In this document: positions 1 through 9,700 of the stretch, in pieces
Position numbering within the stretch: position 1 is the first letter of the stretch
How the letters are laid out: every line of letters starts with the position of its first letter
Source: Bin55 sp964511425
GTDB lineage: Bacteria > Pseudomonadota > Gammaproteobacteria > Pseudomonadales > Azotimanducaceae
Direction: 5' to 3'
Assembly: GCA_964511425.1 (NCBI GenBank)
Contig: CAZEFI010000013.1
Location: forward strand, 1-42,075
DNA length: 42,075 nucleotides
Position numbers and translations under genes: made by a program
Notes under the pieces: generated by a model
Told to the model about the DNA's origin: nothing
Seen by the model: only the letters and a program-made list of their open reading frames with translations
The model's database searches: none

Positions 1-1
1 G

Positions 2-878
2 CACGTACCAACGATTACATTATCCAATCCATACACGGAATTTAAGACACACTCTCCGAGTTCCTCATGGTATCGCCGATCGAAGCAAGCTACTGCTCCT
101 CTTAGTCACCCACGTGTCCCTTTGAATCCGGACCTAGTCTCAGTCATTCGAGCTTTAGCGGAACGGTACCCTTATTGAGGGTACAAGCGACTGACAGTAC
201 GAGCTCGACGCGAGTTCGGTTCTGGTTTCAGTGATCGCTTGACGTATCGGATCATGAGTTCCCTCGGTCTTCTGCAGCGGCGCATCCCGTATCAGGCGGA
301 GTTGCATCAGACCCGACAGTTATTCGAGTTATTGCCCACAGCTCCCAATGGTTTGTGGCAAATGGACGTGACCTATGTGCATTTACCGCAGGGACAATGG
401 TGGTATATTGTGTCGGTCATTGACTACTACTCGCGCTACCTCTTGACCTGCTCTCTGACACCGTTTCAGAATGCAACGGCGGTGTCTCATGCTTTGTCGA
501 AAGCCCTTCAGGAAACCGAACGAACGTTTACATGGTCCGTTGCCTCAGACACCGACCTTGGTGACCGATAATGGTGCGTGCTCTCTGGCGCGGAAATTTC
601 AAAGTTTTCTGCAGCATCGGTTTCGATATGTGCGCATTCAGTATCACACACCACAACAAATGGGATTGTTCGAGCGTTTTCATGGGACCTTAAAAACGGA
701 AGAAGCGTACTATCGCTACTATGAGAGTCCGAACGATGCTCGAACCTGTCTTGAGGAGTTTCGTCAACGCTATAACCAAGTGCGTCCGCATTGGGCTTTA
801 AGACCGGTCGAAACCGCAGATCCTTGGACTCCAGCCGAAGTGTATGAACAAGGACGACCCGTGATCATTCCGCAATGA
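2..878 (+). pseudogene. IS3-type transposase (OrfB, rve integrase fold), broken
   Basis: A DDE transposase/integrase core can be read through two lesions. Frame 2 is open from the window edge and contains SSWYRR (about 62-79) and RYPY-stop-GYKRLT. The TGA at 176-178 sits where a Trp would be expected in this helix-turn-helix-like segment. The frame continues through WQMDVTYV (first catalytic Asp) to about 530, where a frameshift moves it to frame 3. That frame gives VTDNG (second Asp) and GLFERFHGTLKTEE (catalytic Glu), ending at 878 after a normal C-terminal tail. The 5' end lies outside the window and I saw no terminal inverted repeats. IS481 is an alternative family because only the catalytic half is well preserved. 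With an internal stop and a frameshift it is unlikely to be active. Confidence 0.85.
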
Positions 879-1279
879 CAGGGGGTGGTGAGAGCCGCAC
901 GGAAAAGGCTTGAAGAACAGTTACAATTTACGAACAGAGAGCGGCAAGTAGCATGATCTGCAACTACCAAATCTCTCTATTTAATTTATTTCCACGATTT
1001 TGATAGCGAGACACGGTAATATGTTTTTATCGTAGATTATTGCATTCGAACGTTAAGTCTTAGTCTTTATGAATCTCTGCTGCCAATCTGGGCCTAGTGC
1101 CTAGGGACATGCGTCTATTTCGAAAAATCTCTGCGTCGATAACTACTGATTTTGAGTCGACGTGTAACAACTTCACTCAAATTCATGCTTGGATATCGAT
1201 CTTTCAAATCGTTAAGCCATCGACTTGATTCACGTTATCTCAGAGCACAATTCCAAACAGAAAGAAATGCGAGCTTGGA
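879..1279. other. Intergenic region after the transposase remnant
   Basis: About 400 bases with no convincing gene. It probably contains the right end of the insertion element, but I could not identify an inverted repeat or target duplication. The AT-rich stretch around 970-1050 could hold promoters, though none stands out. Confidence 0.4.
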
Positions 1280-1471
1280 TTAGCCCAGTTGAGTCTCCTC
1301 TTCACTCGAAGGTTCCGTGTCAGACGACGTACTCGGTTCCTTGAGCCGTTTCTCCAGATATGGTAGACGCTTTTTCATTTCGCGAACAAATGCTCGCTGT
1401 TCTTCGGTTAAAGGTTTGACTAACTTCTCTTTGCGTGCAATCAATTCCTCAAGTTCTTGATGCTTATCCAT
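1280..1471 (-). CDS. Small charged coiled-coil-like protein
   Basis: A 63-residue, highly charged protein, not recognised. Residues 1-45 are rich in Glu, Lys and Leu with helical spacing (DKHQELEELIARKEKLV, EEQRAFVREMKKRL) and probably form one or two amphipathic helices. The last 18 residues are a Ser/Thr/Glu-rich disordered tail. The ATG is preceded by a good ribosome-binding site (GAGG, eight bases upstream), the main reason to believe it is a gene. There is no signal peptide or membrane segment. It lies downstream of the phosphoribosyltransferase operon on the same strand, but a gap of about 330 bases argues for separate transcription. Confidence 0.55.
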   Translation of the reverse strand: MDKHQELEELIARKEKLVKPLTEEQRAFVREMKKRLPYLEKRLKEPSTSSDTEPSSEEETQLG

Positions 1472-1804
1472 GTTCTTTACCTCAATTTTCTGGTCGTATC
1501 TGATCTGACTCTATCAAAATAGCGATAGTTCAATTCTGCATTGAAATAATACTTCCGATCAATCCATATAAATCCGTCTCCTTTAGAAATTACTAATACG
1601 TCAATGGGCACTCTCAGGGCCTGTGCGTGAAATGAAAGTTATTGGTCAAACGAGTTAAATTTAGCAAGCATCGATGAAATATTGGCTAAATCTTGTAAAT
1701 GTATCACTCCAAAGGTAGTCAATAAACCTGTCTTTTTATTCTGTAGCCTAGTCAACACCAACACCGCATTCGCATATCCCAATAGCAAGCAGAAAGCGAA
1801 TATT

Positions 1805-2884
1805 TCATTGGGCTTCTCTTTCGTTTTGCGCGCACGATATAAAGGATTCATCGCGGACAGCTGCCTTTACAATCATTTGCCCAGCTGTAGCCGCGACGAT
1901 TCTAGATTTAGGGTAATGTTGTTGAAGTTTGTTGATAGCACCTGCAAGCGTGCTGCCTTGCGTTATCACGTCGTCGACAAGCAGTATACGATTGGTAGGT
2001 GTAGAGGTTTTGTTCACTCTCAATAGCTCTTCGTAGCAATGCTCAAACTTTTTCGGTGTGGTGTCCATGCGTCTTTTTGAGATTGGACCAGTTAACTCTA
2101 ACATTTCAACCACTCTTACCTTCAACAGACGTCCGAGTTCCTTCGCGACGTGCTTGGTACGGTGTTTTTCACCTTCTGCCACTTTGTCGGGCGACAAGGG
2201 AATCGGAATAACGCAATCGAACGACTTTTCCTGTGCAGCTTTGAGCTGTTTGAACATGGCAAGTGCAAAGGGGTGGGCATATGCCATTTCACCTGCTTTA
2301 AAACTATAAAACCGATGTGAAGTTAGTTTGATATCAGCTCCAATGTTTCTAAATGAACACCGTCTTGGTTTTATCCAATGTGCCACTACGAACGATGTCT
2401 CTCTGGTGATCTTCCGTAATCTTTCTGGCCTTTGCCAATCCCCGCCCCTGACGTAAGGGAGCCGTTTAAAAGTTTCACAATCGGCGCATTTCTTGTCGTT
2501 GCATGACTTCTCACCACACGACCAAGGTTTCTCGAAGTCTACAGGCAAGACGAATACTTGTCGCCCTTTATGATTGACGATCTTGGCTATTCGCTCACAT
2601 ACATCCTGCGACTTGATCGGACGATCTGTTCGGTAGTTCTTCAGCCGTAATATGACGAAATTTTCGTCGTAGTTGATTTCTCTTACTGACCCAACTGCGT
2701 AAATACCTCTTGTTGGTGTCTTGCGTCCATGAAAGTAAATCCAACACTCCCATCCTTTTTCGATGACGTCTATGTACTTCTTCCAGCCTCCCAACTTGAG
2801 AAGGTTTCCAGCTGCGCGTACGGGAATCTGGTTAGGTACGAAGCCGTCATAATCACTATAGATTTTGTAGACGAATCTCACCAC
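1805..2884 (-). CDS. ComF-like phosphoribosyltransferase with novel N-terminal domain
   Basis: Third gene of a three-gene operon. The C-terminal half (about residues 190-340) is a type I phosphoribosyltransferase fold: CVIPIPLSPDK resembles the ComF substrate loop, and RILLVDDVITQGSTLAGA is a textbook PRPP-binding motif with two acidic residues and TxGxT-like phosphate loop. Residues 120-140 hold four cysteines (CGEKSC...KKCADC) that could bind zinc, as the N-terminal ComF finger does. Residues 1-110 form an unidentified beta-rich domain (WECWIYFHG, GIYAVGSVREI) that vaguely recalls EVE/PUA modules. The first two codons are both GTG; the second overlaps the upstream stop as GTGA, suggesting translational coupling. 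A substrate cannot be assigned; a nucleobase, nucleotide or DNA end is possible. Confidence 0.88.
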   Translation of the reverse strand: MVRFVYKIYSDYDGFVPNQIPVRAAGNLLKLGGWKKYIDVIEKGWECWIYFHGRKTPTRGIYAVGSVREINYDENFVILRLKNYRTDRPIKSQDVCERIAKIVNHKGRQVFVLPVDFEKPWSCGEKSCNDKKCADCETFKRLPYVRGGDWQRPERLRKITRETSFVVAHWIKPRRCSFRNIGADIKLTSHRFYSFKAGEMAYAHPFALAMFKQLKAAQEKSFDCVIPIPLSPDKVAEGEKHRTKHVAKELGRLLKVRVVEMLELTGPISKRRMDTTPKKFEHCYEELLRVNKTSTPTNRILLVDDVITQGSTLAGAINKLQQHYPKSRIVAATAGQMIVKAAVRDESFISCAQNEREAQ

Positions 2885-3483
2885 TCAAGAAGTTCATCGA
2901 ACTGTTGCAGCACTCTGGTTGAGCCTTTAGGTTGTTGTAGTCCATAACCATAAGATGCCCAAGCAAATTTCACACCAGCTGAACTTGCTGAGATAGCATC
3001 GTTTTCGGTATCACCAATGAACCAAACTTCTTTACATGTTTGGTATTGGGTCATTTTCGAAATGAGTTGCCGCATCCCATGCGGGTGCGGCTTAGCTGGT
3101 AGTCCCGGACGCGGAGTCACGACAAACTTCTTTTCAAAATACTGTGTTATTCCAACGGAATCCATAAGTGCGAATGCAAGTTGACCGGGAAGATTCGAAA
3201 CGATCCCCAAAGAGCATTGTCGCAAAGATAGTTTGTCTAGCGTTGGAATGACTCCTTCGTAGAGTGAAACCGGTCCGCAGGAACCGTCCCGCGCGGCTTG
3301 GACCAGTTTATCCTTGTTGATGTCGTGAGCTTTCGCGAACTTAAAACTATTTTCGTGCTGCTTGAGTTCTCGACTTAACGTAGGTTTAGATATTCCAGTA
3401 AAGTGAGAGATAACCTCGATATACCAAGGTCTGCTATCCCAAATTGTTCCGTCTAAATCGAAGACGAAACTTGTTTGTTGCAC
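2878..3483 (-). CDS. HAD-superfamily phosphatase
   Basis: A complete 201-residue HAD hydrolase with all four motifs: FDLDGTIWDS (motif I, nucleophile and acid/base Asp), GIVSNLPG (motif II), the AKPHPHG lysine (motif III) and WFIGDTENDAI (motif IV, Mg-binding acids). The helical cap between motifs I and II resembles phosphoglycolate phosphatase-like (Gph/pyrophosphatase PpaX-like) enzymes. It starts with GTG and overlaps the end of the DprA-like gene by 31 bases; the first motif begins at residue 6, so a later start is impossible and the overlap is genuine. The stop overlaps the start of the phosphoribosyltransferase gene. In this context it probably removes a phosphate from a nucleotide or sugar-phosphate intermediate of the cassette. 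Confidence 0.92.
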   Translation of the reverse strand: MQQTSFVFDLDGTIWDSRPWYIEVISHFTGISKPTLSRELKQHENSFKFAKAHDINKDKLVQAARDGSCGPVSLYEGVIPTLDKLSLRQCSLGIVSNLPGQLAFALMDSVGITQYFEKKFVVTPRPGLPAKPHPHGMRQLISKMTQYQTCKEVWFIGDTENDAISASSAGVKFAWASYGYGLQQPKGSTRVLQQFDELLEW

Positions 3484-4565
3484 TTTAGGTGATGGGAGAT
3501 TTGCTCGTCCAGATCGAATGTGGTACCTCCACGAGCGGTGTTTTCAAAATCGCTTTCAATCAACGCGTTGCCCCCAGTTTCCGTCGTACCATCACTGCGA
3601 AAAGTACCTACGGGTTTCCGTTGTATGCAACTGAATCGATACGCGTTCATAGCACCTCCATCTAAGGCTGATTGAGCAACGAAGACTTCTTGGGCGAGTG
3701 CAACGATTAGTTTGTTTCTCTTTCGCAACCGTAGTGTAGATGCACCTTGCCCGAAACCAAATTCGCTTACGAAAACCGCACGTGGATGATCAAGGAATTT
3801 TTGCCAGAGTTCTCGATTTTCGGGAGGGAATAGACGATCTAATCCGCAAGGCATGACGCACAAGGTCTTTCCGCCACAGTTTATCGCAGCGTTATGCCCA
3901 ATCGTATCTGTGCCTTGCGCGAACCCCGAAACATGCACCCGTCCGATTTCTGCCAAAGTTTCAGCTAACGCACGAGTTTGACTTGCGTATGGCTCTCTGA
4001 CGTTTCGAGAACCAACCACCGCTGTTGCACCAGACGTACGCAATATCGCTAAGTCCCCCCGGACGTATAGTACGGGGACAGGGTGGTATTTGTAAACCTG
4101 TTGCGGATATGCCGAATCTCCAATCACTAGGATGTGTGCGCCGAGCATGCGAGCCGTTTCAACTTGTTTATGAGCTCTAGTCATACAACTAAAAATAGTG
4201 GATTTGGGAAGTGAATTTATTTCATGTCGTAGGCGTTTTCCAGCCACGCCACCAAACGGTAATACGTCGGGGTTTTCAAGCGCGTCTAGTGGTTTTATGC
4301 CGGCCTCAGCCAGGAGTCGAAACTTCGCTGGTCCAAACCCATGTACTCGGTCGAGCACGAATATTGCACCTAGTATTTCTGGGTGTGGGTAGAGTATCTT
4401 CTTTCGTCGCTCTTGAAGAGTATTTCGATCGGTTCGCAAACACAAACTTTCCTTCAACAAAATCTCCACAGCTTCAGATCGCGAAATGTCTCGATCCCGA
4501 TTATTTCTCCAATCGTCGAGCTGTTCTATGGTAGCGTTGTCTAAATTCGTGCTAATGCTTTCCAT
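3453..4565 (-). CDS. RHH-DprA/Smf (SLOG-fold) fusion protein
   Basis: First gene of the operon, 370 residues from the ATG at 4565 (a TTG codon directly before it is the alternative). Residues 2-42 look like a ribbon-helix-helix DNA-binding domain: ISTNLDNATIEQLDDW, then DISRSEAVEILLKESL. The rest is DprA/Smf-like. It has a helix-hairpin-like part (HGFGPAKFRLLAEAG) and then the Rossmann/SLOG core with VVGSRNVREPYASQ, VSGFAQGTDTIGHNAA, CVMPCGLDRLFPPEN, VSEFGFGQGAS and RKRNKLIVALAQEVFVAQSA. The usual C-terminal winged helix is not evident. DprA loads RecA on incoming single-stranded DNA; the related SLOG domains are thought to sense nucleotides in conflict systems. An RHH fusion suggests direct DNA binding or autoregulation of this operon. 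Confidence 0.9.
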   Translation of the reverse strand: MESISTNLDNATIEQLDDWRNNRDRDISRSEAVEILLKESLCLRTDRNTLQERRKKILYPHPEILGAIFVLDRVHGFGPAKFRLLAEAGIKPLDALENPDVLPFGGVAGKRLRHEINSLPKSTIFSCMTRAHKQVETARMLGAHILVIGDSAYPQQVYKYHPVPVLYVRGDLAILRTSGATAVVGSRNVREPYASQTRALAETLAEIGRVHVSGFAQGTDTIGHNAAINCGGKTLCVMPCGLDRLFPPENRELWQKFLDHPRAVFVSEFGFGQGASTLRLRKRNKLIVALAQEVFVAQSALDGGAMNAYRFSCIQRKPVGTFRSDGTTETGGNALIESDFENTARGGTTFDLDEQISHHLKCNKQVSSSI

Positions 4566-4611
4566 CAATTACATTTCTTGCCGGTATCAGGTATTACTCT
4601 TTGACTTTGAC

Positions 4612-4878
4612 TTAAGTTTCAAAGTCTAACATAGACACTTGCGAGTACCACACATTTCCCAGCAAGAACTTGACCAACTCAAAATTCTCTTGTTGGTTCA
4701 CCGGGTTCCCGCTAATGTACATGAGGGAGTGCTTGTGCCTGAGGAGAGAACTATACAGATCATTATATCGACCGTTTGGTGATCGTTTTGGTCGGTCTTG
4801 CAGTCCAATTCGTTGAGCATATGGACGTTGTTCCCGTTGATCCCTCCACAAGCAGACAACCATTGGAACCCACTTCAA
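4612..4878 (-). CDS. Doubtful small ORF upstream of the dprA-like gene
   Basis: An 88-codon frame starting with TTG and without a clear ribosome-binding site. The second half (LYSSLLRHKHSLMYISGN, then ELVKFLLGNVWYSQVSML) has the composition of a real protein, while the first 30 residues look like random sequence. It may be a genuine small gene, the tail of a decayed gene, or chance. It lies on the same strand 46 bases upstream of the three-gene operon. I do not recognise a family. Confidence 0.22.
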   Translation of the reverse strand: MKWVPMVVCLWRDQREQRPYAQRIGLQDRPKRSPNGRYNDLYSSLLRHKHSLMYISGNPVNQQENFELVKFLLGNVWYSQVSMLDFET

Positions 4879-5001
4879 CTTACTTTCGGAACATAGACTT
4901 GCTTCACGATTATTGAGTGAAGCTTACCCTTAAACCCGTTAACCAAACACCGGTGTTTTTGTACAATAGTAACCTTTAAAACACTAAATTCTGTAATTAC
5001 T

Positions 5002-5232
5002 ATGACTAGAAGACGAAACCAGCATGTTGTCCGCTCTGACAATGGTCAGTGGGCAGTAAAAGGTGAAAATGCACTGCGACCCACCAATCTGTACAACACC
5101 CCGGCAGAAGCGATCGCTATAGCGAAGGAAATCGCTAAAAACCAAAAATCTGAGCTCTTTATTCATGGGAAGGATGGTACTATTCGAGAACGTAATTCCT
5201 ATGGGAGCGACCCTTTTCCTCCTAGGGGATAA
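5002..5232 (+). CDS. DUF2188 family protein
   Basis: A 76-residue protein matching the small DUF2188 family by its pattern. It begins with HVVRSDNGQWAVKGE, has a central helix with TPAEAIAIAKEIAKN, and ends in ELFIHGKDGTIRERNSYG followed by DPFPP. The length is typical of the family. The function is unknown; the fold is probably a small beta-beta-alpha-beta unit, and it is predicted to be cytosolic. It stands alone, divergent from the DprA-like operon. No good Shine-Dalgarno sequence precedes the ATG. Confidence 0.88.
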   Translation: MTRRRNQHVVRSDNGQWAVKGENALRPTNLYNTPAEAIAIAKEIAKNQKSELFIHGKDGTIRERNSYGSDPFPPRG

Positions 5233-5524
5233 ATCAGTCGACATTCGCGTTTCTAATACTCGCCCACCTTGTGTAAAACACGAGACGTCTTGAGAAAAGT
5301 GAAGCGAACGTCAAACACTCAGCGATTGAGATTCTCGAATCCATTAAGGAGAACTTGAAACGTTAAAAAAACGAACAATATTACCAGTGATCAAGCCGTT
5401 TCAATCAGTCTACATTTGAAGTGTACGGTGCATTCGGGATGGTGATCGTATTGTTGGTTGTCTTCGAGTGCTATTCCTCGTACACGGAGCTCTTCGCACG
5501 GACTAACCCCGTTGGTTCTTTCGC

Positions 5525-6319
5525 GTGAAAGTTCTCACGTGGAATGTCAAAGGTGCCAGTTTCCATAGTGCGACATGGGAATTCCTTAAACACGAACCTC
5601 CCGACATCGCCTTGTTGCAGGAAGTGACAAAACTACCCGATTGGATTCTAGACTCCTACAACCACCACCAAGTTTATCCACGGTTTTTTGGTGGCCACCG
5701 AGCAAAGTATTCGACGGTGATTTTGTCTACATGGCCAATAAAGATTGCACGTTTTCTAAAGTCCTCTCTCGATTGGGTAAACGACATCCACCGCACTCGT
5801 CCAGGATGGATACTTGAATGTGAAACAATCCCTGAAGCGGGGGACACAATTCGATTAGTCTCCATACACTCTCCAGCGTTTCCCGTCCCAAAAGACACAT
5901 ACAAAGGTATTGATATATCGGTTATTCAACTGAAGAATAATCCTGCACTTTGGTTTACCGAGATTCTGTGGTCGCTTCTCTGTAATGAAGATATCAATGG
6001 TCGCGTACCATGGATCGTTGGTGGCGACTTTAACTCGTCTGTGCTCTTTGATCAACCCAAAGATCGAGGTAACCGATTGATCATCGAGCGATTGAACAAG
6101 CTAGGTTTGACCGACTGTCTCAGCCACTTTAATGGTGAGCCGGTTCCTACGTTTAGGCACCCAAGAGGCTGGGTCGTACACCAACTCGACTATTGTTATG
6201 TGAACGAACCTTTGATGCAACGTTTCGATGGCGCACATGTTGCTGATCAATCAGAGATATTCGAGAGCAAACCAAAAATGTTGAGCGACCACTTGCCGAT
6301 CATCTGCGAGTTTCGTTGA
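5525..6319 (+). CDS. Endonuclease/exonuclease/phosphatase (EEP) family protein
   Basis: 264 residues covering the whole EEP fold. Visible motifs are MKVLTWNVKGAS (Asn), IALLQEVTKLP (metal-binding Glu), IVGGDFNSS (Asp and Asn), HQLDYCYV (Asp) and LSDHLPIICEF (Asp-His). These residues form the metal-dependent phosphodiesterase site shared by DNase I, ExoIII and sphingomyelinases. The start is GTG because the first motif begins at residue 2. There is no signal peptide, so it is probably cytosolic. The substrate (DNA, RNA, phosphoinositide or other phosphodiester) cannot be read from sequence. It is near the DprA-like operon but on the opposite strand. Confidence 0.92.
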   Translation: MKVLTWNVKGASFHSATWEFLKHEPPDIALLQEVTKLPDWILDSYNHHQVYPRFFGGHRAKYSTVILSTWPIKIARFLKSSLDWVNDIHRTRPGWILECETIPEAGDTIRLVSIHSPAFPVPKDTYKGIDISVIQLKNNPALWFTEILWSLLCNEDINGRVPWIVGGDFNSSVLFDQPKDRGNRLIIERLNKLGLTDCLSHFNGEPVPTFRHPRGWVVHQLDYCYVNEPLMQRFDGAHVADQSEIFESKPKMLSDHLPIICEFR

Positions 6320-6748
6320 GAGGGAAACATACTTCCTTCCAAGCTCCCGTCAGCAAGCGAGCTGTTTCACAAAGAAACTAACTTTCATAGACACTAGATG
6401 CGAACTGATAATACCAGAGCGTACTATTAATTTGATGCTCGCTGAGCGAGTTTGCTGTGTGCTTCGCAAGCGTCGTTGATTTAATAGGTACGTAAAGTCG
6501 ATTCAAACGCTGCGAGCTAGTCGAGGGTTCGAAGCAGTTGCTAAGAAAGCTCGTACCCAGTTAGCACTTTGAGTAGATTGTGATGTTCAGGCTAGCAAAC
6601 CAGGAAGAGGTAGAAGATTTTGCTAAACCGTTCTCCAAAAAATTTAACGGGCAACACTCTGCTAGTGTAATTGCCCGTGTCCCAGGGAACTACAACCGAA
6701 TTGGATAACTACTGCTTTAAACGCATAGCCTCCTCTGCAGCAGTTGCG
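6320..6748. other. Intergenic region with small inverted repeats and a possible gene remnant
   Basis: About 430 bases between converging genes. A near-perfect inverted repeat, CTCGCTGAGCGAG at 6438-6450, could form a short hairpin but lacks a T-tract. The right part contains the galactokinase-like peptide listed separately. Nothing else was recognised. Confidence 0.4.
6583..6708 (+). pseudogene. Possible N-terminal remnant of a galactokinase-like gene
   Basis: A 41-codon frame beginning with ATG. Its end, SVIARVPGNYNRIG then stop, resembles the N-terminal signature of galactokinases (x-R-A-P-G-R-V-N-L-I-G-E-H), and the preceding VEDFAKPFSKKFNG resembles the helix before that signature. The stop replaces the Glu-His-Thr-Asp that should follow, and no continuation was found in another frame. 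The match is short and may be coincidental. Confidence 0.2.
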
Positions 6749-9700
6749 TCATGGATTATCAGACCGCCACAACCGAGAGAGAGCCAAATTCTGATCAATC
6801 CTTCGGTCTAACCCATCTAATGTATCTAAATCACTTGACATCATCACTATCGTTGAAGATCGAAGTTTTGGATCTATGCGCGGGATACCACTTGTGAAAT
6901 CAATCGTTCCATAGGATGTCCTCCTATAGGACCACACTACATCTTCCATTTCGTCTGCGTCGAGATCGCCGGCACAAGCTACATCGATTTCACGGCGTAA
7001 CACATTTGTTTGAAAACCGAATCGTATGGTCCATATATCGTAGTCACCACTTGCAGCAGCATCGGGGAGATTCACGATTCTCTCATTAGCAGTAGTTTCC
7101 GAAATTTTCTCGAGAGTACCCAAATTAAACAGAAAAAACCTCGGGGTAAAGCGCGAACCACTGATCCCAATTGCATAAGTCGATTCAGAATCGGTTGAGT
7201 TAGTGCATAGGAGTGTCTCCGTCAGTCCATCAATCTGCCAAGAATTCGTGCCTACTACATTAACATCCGTAATGATCCCGTCTGTGTTGCCATCTGCTTG
7301 ATCGAACGTAGCAAGATCTGAAACATTAAGCAATACTGTACTACGGTCGATATTGGATTGCAATGATATGAACTGGCTATCGTCTGTTTCGAGCGATGGG
7401 ATGGACGTCCTAGCATTGGGAGTAATGGGTCTGAAATTACTAATGCGATAGCTGTTTTCGCCGCTCACAATCGAAGCTACGGAAACACGACCATCAATGT
7501 TGTTGTCTTTCGCGTCTGCCGCGAGGATGTCTTGCGAAGCAAGCACATAGACGGAAGAATTAGACGGAAAATACAGCAGTAAGTCTTCCGCTCCATCGCC
7601 ATCATAGTCGGCTAGTTGGGCCAATTGGGTCCCGAAGGCGGTAGCATCGAACTCCGGAAATTCCGAGTAAATCTGCAATACGTCCTTGTGCTTAAGCACT
7701 CGTTCAAGATCGAAGTCCGCGTCGACGCTGCCACTGGTTTGGTCTGCAATCGCCGCGGTGGAAATTAGGACGGCTATAGGGGGTGAACCTTGATCGGTGT
7801 CTTGCCACACAGAACCAAAGAAATTGGAAACACCAATCGCACCCCAAGAAGATGAATCGTACAAACCCTTTAATGTAGTGAAGGAATATCCGAAATAGCT
7901 TTGGTGCGAGGATCTGATATTCGTGCAAAGATTGTCTCGAACGCACTGTACGTAATTGATCTTCCCGTCCACCTTTCCGTCAAAGGCATCCGCGGCTTCC
8001 ATCGTCGCTCCGTTGACGATGGTGATCATTCCGTTGCCGGAATCCTCTGCGTAATTGCTCATTAACAAGTCTGCTACGCCGTCTTCATTCACGTCAAGAA
8101 TTGCTCCCCGACTTTGATGCGCAGAGCCGGACGGCGTATAACTCCCGCGTAGTTCCCAACCGTTGTTACTCCGCGCGACTCTGGATACGTTGACTGTGTG
8201 ATCAACGAACGTGTCCTGCACGTCCAAGATCGCTAAGTCTCTTACGGAAACGATGTGCGTTGGACCGCGATCGTCATGAGGTGAAGCATTCTGCAGTACG
8301 ATTCGCGGGCGTGAGTCCTCGGTGAGTTCAAACAAAGTATGACTAGAGGGTGATACTGGGAAATAGTTCAAAGGTCCCCAATCAGAGACGATCCTATAGG
8401 ATGAGATCGAAGCACCTTTCAGATTGTCTCCAATTCCGTCCCCATCAGCATCTGCCCACTCGAAGTAATCGTAGGGGAACTGATCTGCATTGTTCCCGAC
8501 TCCGTCGCCATCTGAATCTGCCCACTCGCTCGGATTAAAGGGGAATGGGTCGTTCCTGTCGCTGACTCCGTCGTTGTCGTCATCGCTGTCGCTGTTGTTT
8601 CCGATTCCGTCCCCATCGAAGTCCACCCAATCAGTCGGATCATTGGGAAATGCGTCGACGTTATCGGCGTACCCATCACCATCGCTATCGTATTGTTTGG
8701 TGGCGTCTACGGGAAAATCATCGTCCGCGTCGGCAATCCCGTCCCCATCGTCGTCATCGTCAAAAATATTCGGAGTACCATCATTGTCAGTATCAAATGG
8801 GTAGTCATCGTCGTCATTGCGGATACCGTCTCCGTCGATGTCAGAGTCATATCTGTCGGCAATACCGTCGAAGTCGAGATCTGAAGATGTAAAAGAATTA
8901 TCGGGAAATAGGTCAATCACATCTGCTACATGATCTCCGTCAACGTCGTAGATTGCGGTTGCGTCGAGCGGATATGCATCAGAAACGTCGGGGGCACCGT
9001 CGTTGTCGTCATCCAAGTCGTACATATTGATAATGCCGTCGTCATCGGAGTCGTCTAGGTTGTTGTGTAATGCAACCACACCGTCTTCAACTCCATCAGC
9101 TCGATCGAGTGCGACCAGGGAACTCGAGAATATGACCTGTAAAGCACTCTGGTAAGAGTATTCAGCGTCCTGAGTCGTGGTGGTGTACATGTAATCGGTA
9201 ATTCCATCGGCATCAAGGTCGTCCAGAGCCGTCATGCCACTCACCGGCTTGCTAGGACGCAGGTCTCGTAGATTCTTGAGGTAGTAGACTTGTGGCAGCG
9301 TTAGTCGGGAAATTAAGTTGACTCGTCTATTACGATGGTCAGTATTGGGGTTGTCTAATTCGTCCAAATTGTCAAAGTGTGCGCTTACAACATCCCCTCC
9401 GCTTTCCCCGAGTAGAGTGTTGTCATGGCTCGTCGTCATTGATTGAGTGACCGTTTGGCTGTGGCCTGTTTCTGGAAGGAACGAGTCTAAATACCAGATA
9501 CCGTCAACCGTGATGGATTCGAACTCGGAGGTAATAAGTCCATCTAGTTCCCCATCTAGTTCGTCCAGATTGAGAAGACCTTGGATTGATACCACTGGGT
9601 GCGGGGGTGATTCTCCCCAAATGATCGTCTCGGGCCGATCGTCGCCATCTAGGTCTGCGATCTGATCCATATTCAGAGCGAGGACATTGTCGTCGGTATG

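Noticed and set aside
1639..1851. Minus-strand 70-codon frame after the phosphoribosyltransferase gene
   Set aside because: It starts inside the upstream gene, overlapping it by 47 bases, has no ribosome-binding site and no recognisable protein family.
5289..5366. Short frame reading LEKSEANVKHSAIEILESIK and ending at a stop
   Set aside because: It looks like the helical end of a protein, but has no start and no upstream continuation; too short to support as a remnant.
8490..8892. Several plus-strand frames opposite the protease gene, rich in Ser/Pro or Arg/His
   Set aside because: They mirror the aspartate-rich repeat array on the minus strand and have the biased composition expected of antisense frames.
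8425..9065. CRISPR-like appearance of the repetitive DNA
   Set aside because: Repeats are in-frame codons for calcium-binding Asp/Gly units in a long gene, without regular spacers.
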